Source of the DNA: Fragum whitleyi
Taxonomy: Eukaryota; Mollusca; Bivalvia; Cardiida; Cardiidae
NCBI GenBank assembly: GCA_948146395.1
Contig: OX411543.1
Span: 68,397,474 to 68,461,473 of the forward strand
Direction: 5' to 3'
Length of the DNA stretch: 64,000 nucleotides
Shown here: piece after piece, positions 1 through 12,291 of the stretch
Position numbering within the stretch: position 1 is the stretch's first letter
Layout of the letters: each line of letters starts with the position of its first letter
The notes under the pieces: generated by a model
Told to the model about the DNA's origin: nothing
The model's database searches: none
What the model saw: only the letters and a program-made list of their open reading frames with translations
Translations under genes and position numbers: made by a program

Positions 1-309
1 AGATGTCGTTCAAAGATTTCGGGCTCAAAATAAGCCCCGTCCTGCTATTTTTATTAGCCAATCAACATTTTGCAAACAACTTTTGAAAAGGGTCACATAA
101 AGAAACATTTTGGTAAAGTTTTATTGAAATATGCCTATTGGTTCAGGAAGAGATGTCGTTCAAAGACAAAAAATACCACGCCCTTATTAATGGGCCAATC
201 AGAATTTTTAAAACTATTTTTGAAAAAGGGTCACCCAAGAAACATTCTGGCAAAGATTCATTGAAATTGGCCCAGTGGTTCAGGAGAAGAAGAAGTGTTT
301 TTAGATTGT
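1..309 (+). repeat. tandem ~150 bp monomers, family A (two units)
   Basis: Two head-to-tail copies of a unit that restarts at GATGTCGTTCAAAG (about positions 3 and 150) and contains AAAAGGGTCAC and TGGTTCAGGA motifs. The same monomer recurs at 40178-40715 and, diverged, at 1795-2125, 9367-10181 and 41330-41545. Short ORFs through it are by-products of the repeat. Such monomers are widespread in bivalve genomes. Confidence 0.8.
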
Positions 310-366
310 TGACGACGGACTCAGGGTGATCATTAAAGCTACCATTGAGCATGTTTTGCTCAGGTT
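310..366 (+). repeat. hairpin terminus of a monomer-repeat element
   Basis: GTGATCATTAAAGCTACC followed by GAGCATGTTTTGCTCAGG and TTAGCT. It is an imperfect inverted repeat (GAGC/GCTC core plus ACC/GGT) of the same design as the termini at 18276-18309, 21431-21466 and 55207-55242. It closes the family A array immediately upstream. Confidence 0.6.
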
Positions 367-419
367 AGCTAAATGAGCTAAAGATAAGACAAAAAAAACC
401 CACTAATATAAGTTGTTTT

Positions 420-650
420 GATAATGCTACTTGGAGAGTTACTTGCATAATGAGGTATTTCGGCTCGGGAGCTATATTCGAGGAGGTTTGGTTCAAACAT
501 AACCGTTTAATAGAAAACTGCTACGACAATTTGACATTACAACATGCCTAAACGTGTTGAAGTATGATGGAGCTCTCCATTTTTACAGTCAAACCTGTTC
601 TGGCAGGTATGTTGAACGGATCGAAATTTTCAATTTTGCCTCCTTGACTA
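420..650 (+). repeat. dispersed repeat, family L copy 1
   Basis: Matches the reverse complement of 44110-44445 closely over more than 200 bp, for example GAGGAGG(T/G)TTGGTTCAAACAT and TCTGGCAGGTATGTTGAACG. A shorter piece recurs at 48655-48780. The nature of the element is not recognised. The 44 kb copy keeps two adjacent reading frames on the minus strand, but they match nothing I know. Confidence 0.7.
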
Positions 651-1584
<934 letters not shown>

Positions 1585-1794
1585 GATCTTACATTTCAGC
1601 CCCCTTTTTATGGCATGATCTGTATATGTACTTATAAGTGTTTCAGTACAGCCCGATATGCCAATGTTTAATCCACATCATATCATTTTTCACTCCCAAA
1701 CCCCAAACACAATCGAACTTCATCATGCTTGTCAGTTAAGTAATCAGACACTAAATACAGGGAATGATCACAGGAAGTTGTCTTATAATCGGAC
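1585..1794. other. intron sequence, nothing recognised
   Basis: Short stretch of ordinary AT-rich sequence between the CT microsatellite and the family A fragment. Confidence 0.4.
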
Positions 1795-2125
1795 TCTTGG
1801 ACGAATGGTTTGTCCTACGAGGTATGCCGGGGCTATTTCAGACCTCGATATCTTTAAACATCTTCTCCCCAGTAACCGATAAGCGGGTTTTAACCAAACT
1901 TGGTAGAAATGTTCCTTTCAAGACCCTCGCTTACTTTTGATTGATCCCGAAATATGGGCGTGACAGGGCGGGACTGAATTTGACTGCGTCATTTTCTCCT
2001 CAGTAAATAATGGGCGGTTTGAATCAAACTTGACCTTAATTTACCTCGGATGACCCTTCTCAGAAGTCGTGGAATTTTGATTGGCCCCTAAATATGGGCG
2101 AGGCAGGTTGAGGCTTATTTTGACC
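1795..2125 (+). repeat. diverged family A monomers
   Basis: Contains the recurring phrases ATCTTCTCCCCAGTAA, ATATGGGCGTGACAGGGCGG and, one unit later, ATATGGGCGAGGCAGG. About two degenerate units. The last ~28 bp (2125-2153, GGTGCTCCAGCCGCC... GATATAACTGA) match the 3' tail of the SINE seen at 35641-35892. Confidence 0.7.
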
Positions 2126-2153
2126 GGTGCTCCAGCCGCCGCGATATAACTGA

Positions 2154-2952
2154 ACTAGAAAGCCATGAATGGCTTGATTCGCTCCACAGGCTTGAAATTC
2201 TTGTAAAATCAAATAAAAGTTTCGACTAGATTTTAAGATATTTGGGGTTCTACTGATGTTGAAAATGGTTTCCAATGTTTCAACTATATAACAATAGAGA
2301 AATGACCTCCACTAATATAAGACATATTTTCCATCCAATCAAAATAATTTTTGGCTGCATGATAAAGGGTCACTCATTGATGATATAAAAATGTTTGATT
2401 GATATCCATCAGTTATATTCTGAGAAAATAATTTTCATAGTTTCCACTAAATAACATATAGAGAAATGACCTCCGCCAAAAAGGCATATTTTTTATCCAA
2501 TCAAAATTTTTTTCGGTATACTGATAAAGAGTCACTCAATGATCGTTCCAGTGAAATTTGGTTGATATCCAATTATTATATTCTGAAAAAATGATTTTCA
2601 TATTTTCCACAAAATAACATATAGAGAAATGACCCCCGCCCATAAATTGCATATTTTCCATCCGATAAGAATGATTTTTTGTAGACTGATAAAAGGTCAC
2701 TCAAAGATCATTCCACTTAAATTTGGTTGGTATCCATTGATAAGAATCTGAGAAAAATAACTTTTTACCATATTTGGAAATAAGCCCCGCCCATTTAATC
2801 CATGTTTTTCATAAGATCAAAATTTCTTGAACAACTTTGAAAGAGGGACACTCAAGGATCATTCGTGTGAAGTTTGGTTGAAATTCATCCAGTAGTCTCT
2901 GAGGAGAAGATTTATAGAGAAAAGGTTTACGACCGGACGCACGCACGCACTA
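2154..2952 (+). repeat. pearl-like element, family C copy 1
   Basis: Starts with ACTAGAAAGCCATGAATGG, followed by ~165 bp tandem units marked by GAGAAATGACC at about 2295, 2461 and 2624, and ends in a short (GCAC)n run. The same head and units occur in the same orientation at 31925-32962 and 61598-62048. The head, tandem core and tetranucleotide tail resemble bivalve 'pearl'-type non-autonomous elements (family knowledge, not searched). This copy is cut off after the microsatellite. Confidence 0.8.
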
Positions 2953-3473
2953 TAAACTTCCTAAATTTGAAGCACTTTTCAATCAATTGGAATCAATCTT
3001 GGTAAAAACAGCTGCCTTTTCTACCATATTTTCTGATGTGCCGTAAAAACCTGTATCATTTCCTAAACTAGTGCTTGTAAAATTCCAAGCAGTTTTGTAT
3101 CACAAATACTTAATGTCTAAAAAATTATATTATTCCCATTGTTTGGCTGTCATCTTTGTAAAATTCAAGTTTAAGGGCGATTGAGCCATTTTTCAGTGTG
3201 GTTACGTAGTTTTTGAATTCAGCGACTCCTAATGCCCCAAGGTATGATCACAAAACCTTTCTACAATAATGCATGTTTTTTTCTTAAAAAAGCATATAAA
3301 AAATGATTTCTGACTATCAGAGCAGGTAGAAATGTACTCTGAAACGAACTTCTAAACGACCACTTTTTTTTGTTTTTTTTTTTTTTTTTTTTTTTTTTTT
3401 TGGAAACAGTGAAATGTCCTTTGGTATCTGAAACGGTAACAATTTGTATTTTGACCGAAAATTGATTCTGGTA
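2953..3473. other. intron sequence with poly-T tract
   Basis: No gene seen. A nearly pure T run of about 38 bp lies at 3364-3401. Confidence 0.5.
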
Positions 3474-4205
3474 TAGTCTGTTTGACTTTTATAAGGACCA
3501 AAGTTTGTATGAATAACACTAAAATACTTTGGTGAATTTTTTTTTGTTTGGTAATATCTTAATTTTAGATTTATACCATTCCAAAAAACTTTTTGAGAAT
3601 AAAGTGGTTTCAGAATAATGATTTTGTCTATTAAGTTTATGAAGGCTATTTAGTAGTAAGAAAATGTAAATATAAAGTAAAACACGTGGATACCGCTATA
3701 ACTCGCCTGTTTACTGGGCTTTCCTCGTGAAACTCGCAAAGATTTCGTTATATAATCAGTTTTGTTTGGTCTGAATAAGAGGATATGGGATTCTTTTCAG
3801 AAAAGAAATAGATGATTATCAGTATCTAGTCAAATGGTTTTTGACCAAAGACTGCTTACTCTCATTTTAGTAACCCTGACAATAGATTATATAGACAAAG
3901 AATATTCGATTTTATATAAAAACGGCTCGCTCTTTTGACTCGACCCTATGCAAATCAGAACTATTTTTGGAGAGACAATTCGCTGTAACGTGTATTATAG
4001 AAATAACTAGGTATGACAGGCATGTAGTTAAAATGTAGACGGACGGACAAAATCATTTTTTCACTTTAAAAATTTCTGAAAAAAAAACAACAACACATAA
4101 TTATTCATAGTTAAAGATTGAAAAAATTATACGATAAGCAAATAAGTTTTCGCCAATTTATTTAAGAGATTTTTCGCTAAGTCCATATAGAAATCAAACG
4201 GACTA
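3474..4205. mobile_element. MITE family H copy 1 (Tc1/mariner-type, TA ends)
   Basis: 732 bp bounded by inverted repeats TAGTCTGTTTGACTTTTATA (left) and the complement of TAGTCCGTTTGATTTCTATA (right). The interior is homologous to 11381-12291 (ATACCATTCCAAAAAA, ATGATTTTGTCTAT, ACACGTGG, TTTCCTCGTGAAA). No coding capacity. The flanking duplication is TA on the left and CA on the right, so one side has probably mutated. Confidence 0.85.
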
Positions 4206-4726
4206 CAGAAACTTAAATCAATTTCGATACGACAAGTATTGAGGAACGCAATAAATTTTAACTGAAGGATATCTCTGATATCACATTTTACATTTTTAGG
4301 TGAGGTAATTCAAATATTCAAATAATTGCGCGATAAACAAAGAAACAAAAACATCATTTTTCTGACACTAAAAGTCACCGAACTTTGTTATTTAATAGGT
4401 AAAATATCCGAGTTAATTTGAGACCGATTTTTTTTATATTTCTTCAAAAAGTGTAACTATTGTGACTTTCATAAAGTAGAGTTCTCGAATTTGACCATCT
4501 ATGCTACAGACACAAAGCATTTAATTTCGAACCCATTCTTCTTCCAAAATACGCAAATTTAAACGGTCCTTGAAAATAGAAATCACAGACTTTTTATTAA
4601 ATGACGAAAGATATAGTAAGATATGATTAATGCAAGGTGGCAGTTTAGAAGTTCGTTTCTGGTAAAAACGAGACGTAATAAACATACCCTTCTCCCCAAA
4701 AGAAAAAGAAAGCTATAATATATTAC
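4206..4726. other. intron sequence next to Ig exon B, nothing recognised
   Basis: AT-rich downstream intron beginning at the GTAATA donor on the minus strand. No further exon is visible. Confidence 0.5.
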
Positions 4727-4940
4727 CTAAAACTGTTAAGCGGACTAATCGAATCAATTTATTTTTGGCTGGCACCTGGCATTCATATACTCCCGCGTCC
4801 GACAACCGGACGTCCTGTATGACCAATTTGAACTCCCGCCGCTCTCGTGATATGCTCACATTAAAACGATTGTCTTTGGAAAAATATACGACTTCACCGA
4901 TACTGATTGGATGGGGCTCACTGGCTTTTCTCCAGATGAC
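4727..4940 (-). CDS. Ig V-set domain, second-half exon (exon B) of the same Dpr/zig-8/lachesin-like protein
   Basis: Internal coding exon, 214 nt: 71 codons plus one base. It starts after the acceptor CATTTTTCAG with VIWRKASEPHPISIGE, supplying the core Trp (codon 3), and continues through DNRFNVS (a second sequon) to the F-strand signature SDAGVYECQV with the second Cys at codon 54. The donor is TTAG|GTAATA. Entry phase is 0, matching the phase-0 exit of the exon at 61244-61365; exit phase is 1. Joined to that exon, the Cys-Cys distance is 63 residues and Cys-Trp 12 residues, normal for a V-set Ig fold. Open reading continues eight codons beyond the donor before a stop, so an unspliced read-through would end the protein just after the domain. 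Later exons (a second Ig domain, anchor) are not visible in the remaining 4.7 kb of minus-strand sequence. Likely a neuronal adhesion/recognition receptor, by family inference only. Confidence 0.88.
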
Positions 4941-5574
4941 CTGAAAAATGTATGACAATTATTGAGTTTTAGCGTTTTAAGCTAGATAATCCTTTCCAAG
5001 GCAGACTCACGTCAAGAAAACAAACCTCAGTGAAGAAGTTGCATTTTTCTGTAGTGCAATCTACGTAAATAATATAGGCAAGCCATTACAAAACTTCCCT
5101 TTCTATGTGTCAACATAAAAACATTTTGATTACGCGAATCTTGTATGTCTCAAACATAAGTGTCCTTAAGTTTTTTAGCAAAACACGCGCTTTCTACATG
5201 AAACAAAATGATTTACTGATCAACAAAGACAACGCATCACCTTTCAATGACAAATATTTCTGTCCTGCAATCGATCGATTTACTGATATGGCATTATTTT
5301 TATATACTAAGTAAACAATTTTGGTAAAGTTTATTCCTGGGGCCTGTTTCATCAAGCTGTTTAGGACGTATTTTTGTCTTGAAAACATCCTAGGATATTT
5401 TTAGGACACAAATCGGGTTTCATCAAACTCGAGAGATTTAGGAAGTTCCTAAATTTTGTCCCAAACGTAGGACACCGATTTCGGCGTCCTACGTGATAGC
5501 TTTTGACTTAAATATTATATCTAGAGAAGATAGGGCTGTTGTTTTCCAAATTGTAGATGAAGAAAGGACAAAGA

Positions 5575-6038
5575 TTATTGAATGATACTAAAGGGAACTA
5601 GAATATTTTGCCCAGATGGGGATAGGTATCCTAATTGTGTTCTTGTTGAGATCCAAAAATTGCTAGAGCAGTCTGAATGTGTAGTGATATCGACACTGCA
5701 ATGATTGGCGCAAGTATGCTGTTGGAGCACCGAGCAAATGTGTAGAGACAGAACAGAACGCAGAGTGACGATGTCCTCTTTGAGTATGTTCAAAACAGTA
5801 CACTTTGAGGGCGATGTAACAAGTCCACAGTAAAAGCATCGCGGGTTCGCCTTTGCAACCGACATGAGATTCTCAAAATGTACAACGAGACGCTCTTGGG
5901 TGCGAAACGATAGCTTGTGTCGAATGTGGTAACAACACATTTTGCAGGCGTTAGCCCAACATTCTGTATACATTGGTTACGTCGAGATTTGTTAAATTGC
6001 GATATAGGAATTAAGCATAGCAAAAAAAAGTACACCAA
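5575..6038 (-). pseudogene. decayed coding remnant in GGGCC-TIR element copy 1
   Basis: Two overlapping minus-strand frames (5575-5973 and 5790-6038), one of which corresponds to a matching decayed frame at 8066-8299. Shared peptides include CANHC.VDIT, SSNFWI.TRT and PSGQNILVPFS. Partial conservation at protein level in the two copies suggests the ancestral reading direction was minus. I do not recognise a domain. A transposase remnant is the simplest guess and is not shown. Confidence 0.4.
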
Positions 6039-6164
6039 CCTCGAGAGTGGACAAAAACTCTTGACATTTTGTATAAGAAAATACAGCTAGGTTTACCCTT
6101 TATAAGTATAAGTTGCCTTTATCATGTATTACAAATTTCAGCTAATACAATAAATACAAAATAT

Positions 6165-6262
6165 CAAAGTCGACGCTCGACAACGACGACGACGACGATG
6201 TAGACGGCACGGAGGCTGTACCATTACCTCAATTTTTTTCTCCACAAACAGTCGAGCTAAAA
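6165..6262 (+). repeat. family F tail fragment with (GAC)n
   Basis: CGACAACGACGACGACGACG, then ATTACCTCAATTTTTTTCTC and ACAGTCGAGCTAAAA. It matches the 3' part of the family F repeat at 39211-39516. The equivalent piece is present at 8745-8837 in copy 2, so it was carried by the common ancestor of both copies. Confidence 0.7.
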
Positions 6263-8065
6263 TGTATAAGGAATTAAATTTTCCCTTCTTCTTCCTATCT
6301 AGAGGTCCATGAAAGCCTAGGACGCTCTACTGGCTCCCTATGGCATGACATGTCTGTGTTAGATTCAATCACATGTTATTTGAAAGTACTTCAGGAAAAA
6401 AAAACATCCCGGTAAAGGCAGTCAAAGGTAAAGGAATGGGAAGATGTCATCATATTTTCATAAGGCCTTCCTTCCTGTGGCCATTGAAGGACCTTACTCA
6501 TTTTCAAAAGGAACGGTCCATAAGTTAGTAAAATCATTCTATGAGAGCTTAGAGTAAATCGGATGAAATTGATTAATCACGAGTTTTTTTGTTTTGTTTT
6601 TTTATATACAGGAACCATTCTGTATTTTTTGAAAGCAAATCTGATGACAATTGTGGAATCTATCATGATAATTATGAATTTTTTGCGAATTTCCGCTATA
6701 CCATATTTTTGCTAAACTTTACGGACCTGACCCATTTTCTAAAGGAACCATCCTAAAGACGATACAATTATTTCGTTGAAGTTTGAAGCAAATCGGATGA
6801 ACTTTCTGGACTCTATCGCAATATCATTATTCATTGTCAAATGAGTGATAGTCATTAATCAGTCATTTTGCCTTTGATGACGCTGTAATATTTTGGTTCT
6901 GTTGAACATCGTTTTTTTTAAATAAATGAAATAACAGCCAATTTGTTTTTCTCAGCCAATTGAAAGGCGACTAGATTTTACAGCGTTACAAAAAACAACG
7001 TCTACATTAGACAATTGGTAAAATTTCTTTCTCGTTTGCTTTAAGGAGGTGAACCGTTGATGATTTTGATGGGTACAACGGAGAACGTGCTTCGAAACGT
7101 ACAACTCATCAATGTAAATTATCAGAAACTACTAGAGAAATATAGAAAGAGAAATAAAGAATGATTTATGTTTTATGAAACTAAAATTTCATCGATGAAA
7201 ATTACAGGCAGTTACAAATAACATTGTCGAAAAAAAGTGTCGAAAGAAATTTAAAGCGTTTAAGTGATGACTTATGACGAAAGAAATCGTGAAATTCCAA
7301 CTTCATTAGTACCTGAATTTTATATAATGAGATATACAAGTAACAAAAGGAATTATATAATAACTACAACATTGGGGCACATTCAACCGACATCATTTCT
7401 GTTGAAGACAGTGAATGAACTCTTTTTCCGAACCTTAATATGAAATACATGGTTGTTTTTTTGCTCAACTCAACCTCTTTTCTAACAACAAGGCTTGACT
7501 ATGATAGAGTTGGACGCAACTTCGCCTCTTTGAGGCTTGTAAGCGATGATGAGATTTTATACTTTTAATCGACTTTTTAAAGGTAAGCTTATAGTATCTC
7601 TCCCGTTCGACTATCTTTGATAGTTTTCTCCTTACCGATATTTCACATATGAAGGTAAATCAATCTACACGGCTATAATTAGCTTGCACGTGATTTTATC
7701 ACGTGCGTTTTGGGGCTTTTTAATCGAGCATGGTTAAATTAGGACAAAGTTTGATGAAACGCAAAAGTACGTCCTAGGAATTTTTTAGGATGTTTTGATG
7801 AAACTGACTTACGAACATCCTAGGATGTGTCCTACGACACTTTTAAGACAAGTCCTAGGACATTTATTGATGAAACAGGCCCCTGGGGCCTATTTCTTCA
7901 AGCTGTTTAGGACGTATTTTTGTCTTAAAAACGTCTTAGGACATTTCTAAGACACAAATCGGGTTGCATCAAACTCGAGGTATTTAGGAAGTTCCTAAAT
8001 TTTGTCCCAAACGTAGGACACCGATTTCGGCGTCCTACGTGATACTTTTGTCTTAAATATTGTAT

Positions 8066-8568
8066 CTAAAGAAGATATGGCTTCTCTTTTCCAAACTTTT
8101 GATGAAGAAAGGACAAAGAAGATTGAGTGAGACTAAAGGGAACTAGAATATTTTGGCCAGATGGGTATGGCAATCCTCGTGGTGTCCTTGTTGCGATCCA
8201 AAAATTGCTAGAGCGGTGTGAATGCGAAGTTATATCGACATTGCAATGATTAGCGCAAGTTTGCAGTAGAAGCATCAAGCAAATATGTAGAGACAGCACA
8301 GCTCGCAGAGTGACGATGTCCTCTTTAGGTATTTACAAAATAGTCAACGTGGAGGGCGATGTAACATCTCGGGATCGCCTTTGCAACCGACATGAGATTC
8401 TCCAACTATACAACGAGACCCTTTGAATGCGAAAAGATAGCTTGGGTTAGGTGTAGTAGTACGCTTTTTTTGCAGGCGATAGCCGAACATTCTGTGTATA
8501 TTGGTTACGTCGATAAATTTATTCTCTTGCGATATAGGAAATAAGCAGATGCAAATAAAAAAGAGCAT
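8066..8568 (-). pseudogene. decayed coding remnant in GGGCC-TIR element copy 2
   Basis: Minus-strand frames 8066-8299 and 8344-8568, paralogous to 5575-6038. Conserved peptides are CANHCNVDIT, SSNFWIATRT and PSGQNILVPFS. Several frameshifts separate the pieces. No recognisable catalytic motif. Confidence 0.4.
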
Positions 8569-9366
8569 TACAAACGCTTACCAACCTCGACTATTAAGTA
8601 CTCGATATTTGACAAAATTTCTGGACATGATATGTAAGAAAATAGAGTTCGTCTTTCCATCTTATTAGTATAAGTTGCCTTTATCATGTGTTACAAGTTT
8701 CAGCATATAGCCTTCAGAAATACCAAAGAAGTCGCAAAAAGATCAAAGTTAAATCTCGACAACGGCGAAGCAGTAGACGATATGGAGGCTATATAATTAC
8801 CTCGAATTTTTTTCTCTGAAAACCGTCAAGCTAAATATGTGAAAAAGGAATGAAATGGTCGTTCTTTTCTAGACTGGAGGCACCACGAGAGCGAGGACGC
8901 TCTACTGGCTTCTAATAGCAGTCTGTGTTAGATTCAAGCACATGTTATTTTAAAGTACATGTACATCAGAAAAACCATCCCGCGGTAGGCGGTCAAAGCT
9001 AAAGGGAGGGGAAATGTAATCATATTTTCAAAGGCCCTTTTTTCCTGTGGCCATTGCAGGACTTAACTCATTTTCAAAAGGAACAATTAATAAGTTAGTA
9101 AAACAATTATATGAGAGCTTGAAGCAAATCGGATGAAACTGTTTAATATATCGCGGAAAAGATATTCTAACTTCACTAAGGCCCGTGATACTTCACGGAC
9201 ACGAGCCATTTTCAAAAGGAACGATCATTATGATAGTTAAATAATTCTGTATATAAAATGAAGCAAATAGGATGACAAATGCGGAATCTATCATGATAAT
9301 AAGGGTATTTTATCAAATTTCCGTAAGTCTATATTTCCGCTATACTTGACAGACCTAACCCATTTT

Positions 9367-10181
9367 TAGCCCCACTGGCCGAAGACACCGAGCCATTGTC
9401 ATGGCGGTGTGTCCGTCGTGCGTTCGTCGGTCCTTCCGTCCGTCTATGCGTCCATACGTAAACCTTTTTTCTTTAAACATCTTCTCACCCAATTCAATGG
9501 ACGGATTTTCACAAAACTTGATAGGAATGGTCCTTGGATCACCCACTTCTAAAATTGTTAAAGAAATTTTGATTGACCCCAAAATATGGGCGTGGCAGGG
9601 CGGGACATTTTTCACTCGAAAATCTTAAAATAGTCTTCTCCTCCCAAACCATTGGGCTGATTTCAATGAAACTTGGGCTGGATGTTCCTTGGGTGGCCCT
9701 TTACTTAAATTGTTAAAAACATTTTGATTGACCTCCAAATACGGGCGTGGCAAAGCGGGGCTCATTTTGACTACAAAACATTTCAAAATCTTATACTCAA
9801 AAACCATTGGACGGATTTGAATAAAAAAGGGCGTGGCAGGGCAGGGCTTATTTGTACTCTGAAAACTTAAAAATACATCTTCCCATCAACCAACTTTTAC
9901 TTTGAAAAGTATCATTTAAATGGGCCATTATACAAACTAGATTGTTTCGTGGATATATATTCATCAAGACTCATCAAGACTTATCCATAAAATAGATAAG
10001 AAACCTTTTCTTTTACATTCAGTACTGATATATTATTAAAAATATGGTTTCCTATGTAAAAGATTTAGCCTACACTAGAAGCTTCTCTGTCTTCTTCGCG
10101 AATTTTCTTGTAAATTTCCTTATTTGCAGAGTTTCTCATTAGTTATATAAAATCCAGTGGGGCCATCATGGGCCTCTTGTC
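9367..10181. mobile_element. family A monomer element nested in transposon copy 2
   Basis: Interrupts a sequence that is continuous in copy 1: CCCATTTTCTAAAGGAACCAT at 6733 versus CCCATTTT...AAAAGGAACCAT here. It begins AGCCCCACTGGCC, contains three to four ATATGGGCGTGGCAGGGCGG-type monomers, and ends CCAGTGGGGCCATCATGGG then CCTCTTGTC. The ends carry the inverted match GCCCCACTGG/CCAGTGGGG. ORFs in it are repeat by-products. Confidence 0.75.
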
Positions 10182-11380
10182 AAAAGGAACCATCCTAATG
10201 ATGATACAATTGTTTCATTAAAGTTTGAAGCCAATCGGAGGAAACAATATTGACTCTATCGCGATATCATTCTTCATCGTTTTGAACAGTGCTTTGACTT
10301 TTTTAATTGACTATGTGAAATAATAGACATTTTGTTTTCCTTAGCAAATTGAAAGGCAACGAAATCGTATCATAGTGTAGGAAGAAATTGAGAGCGTTAG
10401 TGATAATTTATTACGAAAGAAATCATGAAATCCGAACTACATAATTACGGAAATGTGATATAATGTGATATACAAATAACAAAAGGAATTATTTTAAAAC
10501 GACAATTTTGAGGCACATTTAATCGACCTGAAACCTGATTTCTGGTTAAGACAGAAAATGTTCTTTTTTTCCAAACATTATTATGAAATACATGGTTGTT
10601 TTTAGCTCAGTTCAACCTCCTGTCTTATAATAAAGGTTTATTCTGATAGAGTTGAATCCATTTTCGCCTCTTTGACGCTTGTAAGCGATGATGAGATCTT
10701 ATGTTATGTTTCACATTTGAAGGAAGATCTATCTATACGGCTATAATTAGCTTGCACGTGATTTTATCACGTGCGTTTCGGGGCCTTTTAATCGAGCATG
10801 GTTATATTAGGACAAAGTTTGATGAAACGCAAATGCACGTCCTAGGAACTTTTTAGGATGTTTTGATGAAACTGACTTACGAACATCCTAGGATGTGTCC
10901 TACGACACTTTTAAGACACGTCCCAGGACATTTATTGATGAAACAGGCCCCTGAACTCATACTCTTTTGAGCAGAAAGTCTGGAACATGATAAACATGTT
11001 TTCGGCTCGTGCAATAGATCGGTCGCTTTGTAAAAAAATTGAAGTTGGTCACGTAACACAGCATATGAAGTTGGTAACGAAAAACCGCGAAGACATTTAT
11101 CAGATGAAGCTAAATTTAAGAGTTAGACGGAAGCTCAATATTGAATTGAGGTACGTTATCGCACCGTGGTTATATTGAACTGATTCATTAACATGATTAA
11201 AATCAATGACACTTCCACAGGTGATAACTCGACCGTTGTAAGATTAAAGTGTCGATTATAACATATCCCGATGCTATACTCTGAAGGCTGACATGATGAG
11301 ATAGCTGCATTGTAATGTGTTATGATCGGGAATTCTTTATTTTCTAGGTCACTGTTTTTCCGTTTTTTTGTGGACACGTA

Positions 11381-12291
11381 TAGTCCGTTTGACTTCTATA
11401 TGGACCGACCTTTTCATCAATTGCATAAAATCGAGTTTGAATTAGCAATTTGTATGTGGTAAAATCGTAATTTCAGCTTAATACCATTCCAAAAAATATT
11501 TTTTGAAAATGAAATGATTTCAAAATAATGATTTTGTCTATCTAGTTAATGTTAATATTTTCACATTTTCCGCTCTTAAACACGAGGGGTGAAGAAGGCT
11601 GTTTAGGCTGTAACAAGATGTAAATAATAGTAAAAACACGTGGTTTTATAGTAAACATTTGACAGAAGAAATGTCCATTCTTCCTTATTTGGACGTGCTA
11701 ATTAGCATATCGACCTGCATGTCATCTTAAACTTAAATATCTCGTGATTTGTACCGCAATTACTCGCCTGCTTATCTAGATTTCCTCGTGAAATTCACAA
11801 CGACTTCGTTAAATAATGCTTTTTGATTGGTCTAAATATGTGAATATGGGGTTCGTCTCAAAATAGATAACAATAATTATAATTTATCTGGTCAAACGGT
11901 TTTTAAACAAAGAGAAAATACACTCAGATTTGATATCCAAAGGAATTAAAAATCTTCGACCAAATTAATTTTATAAAAATACTCGATTTTATACCAAAAC
12001 GCCTCACTTAAAATCATACACATTTGACTCGGCCCCTATGCAAATCAGAACTATTTTTGGATGGGCAAGTCGCTGTTCCGTTTATTACAGACACGAGAAG
12101 GTATGAAAGGCTGGAAGTTAACATGTAGACGAACGGACAAAATCATTATTTTACATTCAAAAATTCTGAAAAACAAGATTCGTCATGGTATTCGATGGAA
12201 AATATGATATGAAAAGAAAAGGATACGTTTCATTGATTCAATTTCGAGATTTTTTGCGAAATGTTGGTCCATATAGAAGTCAAACGGACTA
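11381..12291. mobile_element. MITE family H copy 2, inserted in family I element
   Basis: 911 bp, TIRs TAGTCCGTTTGACTTCTATA and its complement, flanked by TA on both sides. The family I paralogue at about 25376-25400 keeps the uninterrupted site (GTGGAC...CAGTGAACC, same 24-nt spacing with one copy of the dinucleotide), an empty-site confirmation of insertion with TA duplication. Confidence 0.9.

Larger units (their letters stand above)
5340..7882. mobile_element. GGGCC-TIR DNA transposon, copy 1 (PIF/Harbinger-like?)
   Basis: Starts GGGCCTGTTTCATCAA and ends TTGATGAAACAGGCCC, flanked by the trinucleotide CTG on both sides. The subterminal ~150 bp at each end carry repeated TTTCATCAA and CCTAGGA motifs in opposite orientation. 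The 3-bp duplication and G-rich TIR suggest PIF/Harbinger, but the usual TWA target is absent and no transposase domain is recognised, so the superfamily is open. It is 2,543 bp and shares gene remnant, tail fragments and AT-rich spacer with the adjacent copy at 7886-10950. Confidence 0.8.
7886..10950. mobile_element. GGGCC-TIR DNA transposon, copy 2, abutting copy 1
   Basis: Starts GGGCCTATTTCTTCAA, ends TTGATGAAACAGGCCC. A single CTG (7883-7885) separates it from copy 1, and CTG follows again at 10951-10953. Internal order mirrors copy 1 throughout (gene remnant, GAC tail fragment, CGGATGA-rich spacer, GCACGTGATTTTATCACGTGC hairpin region), interrupted by an ~815 bp insertion at 9367-10181. 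Length 3,065 bp. Confidence 0.8.

Noticed and set aside
9355..9807. ORFs in both strands of the ATATGGGCGTGGC repeat
   Set aside because: They follow a non-coding tandem monomer seen at several places in the window; the peptides reflect the repeat, not a protein family.
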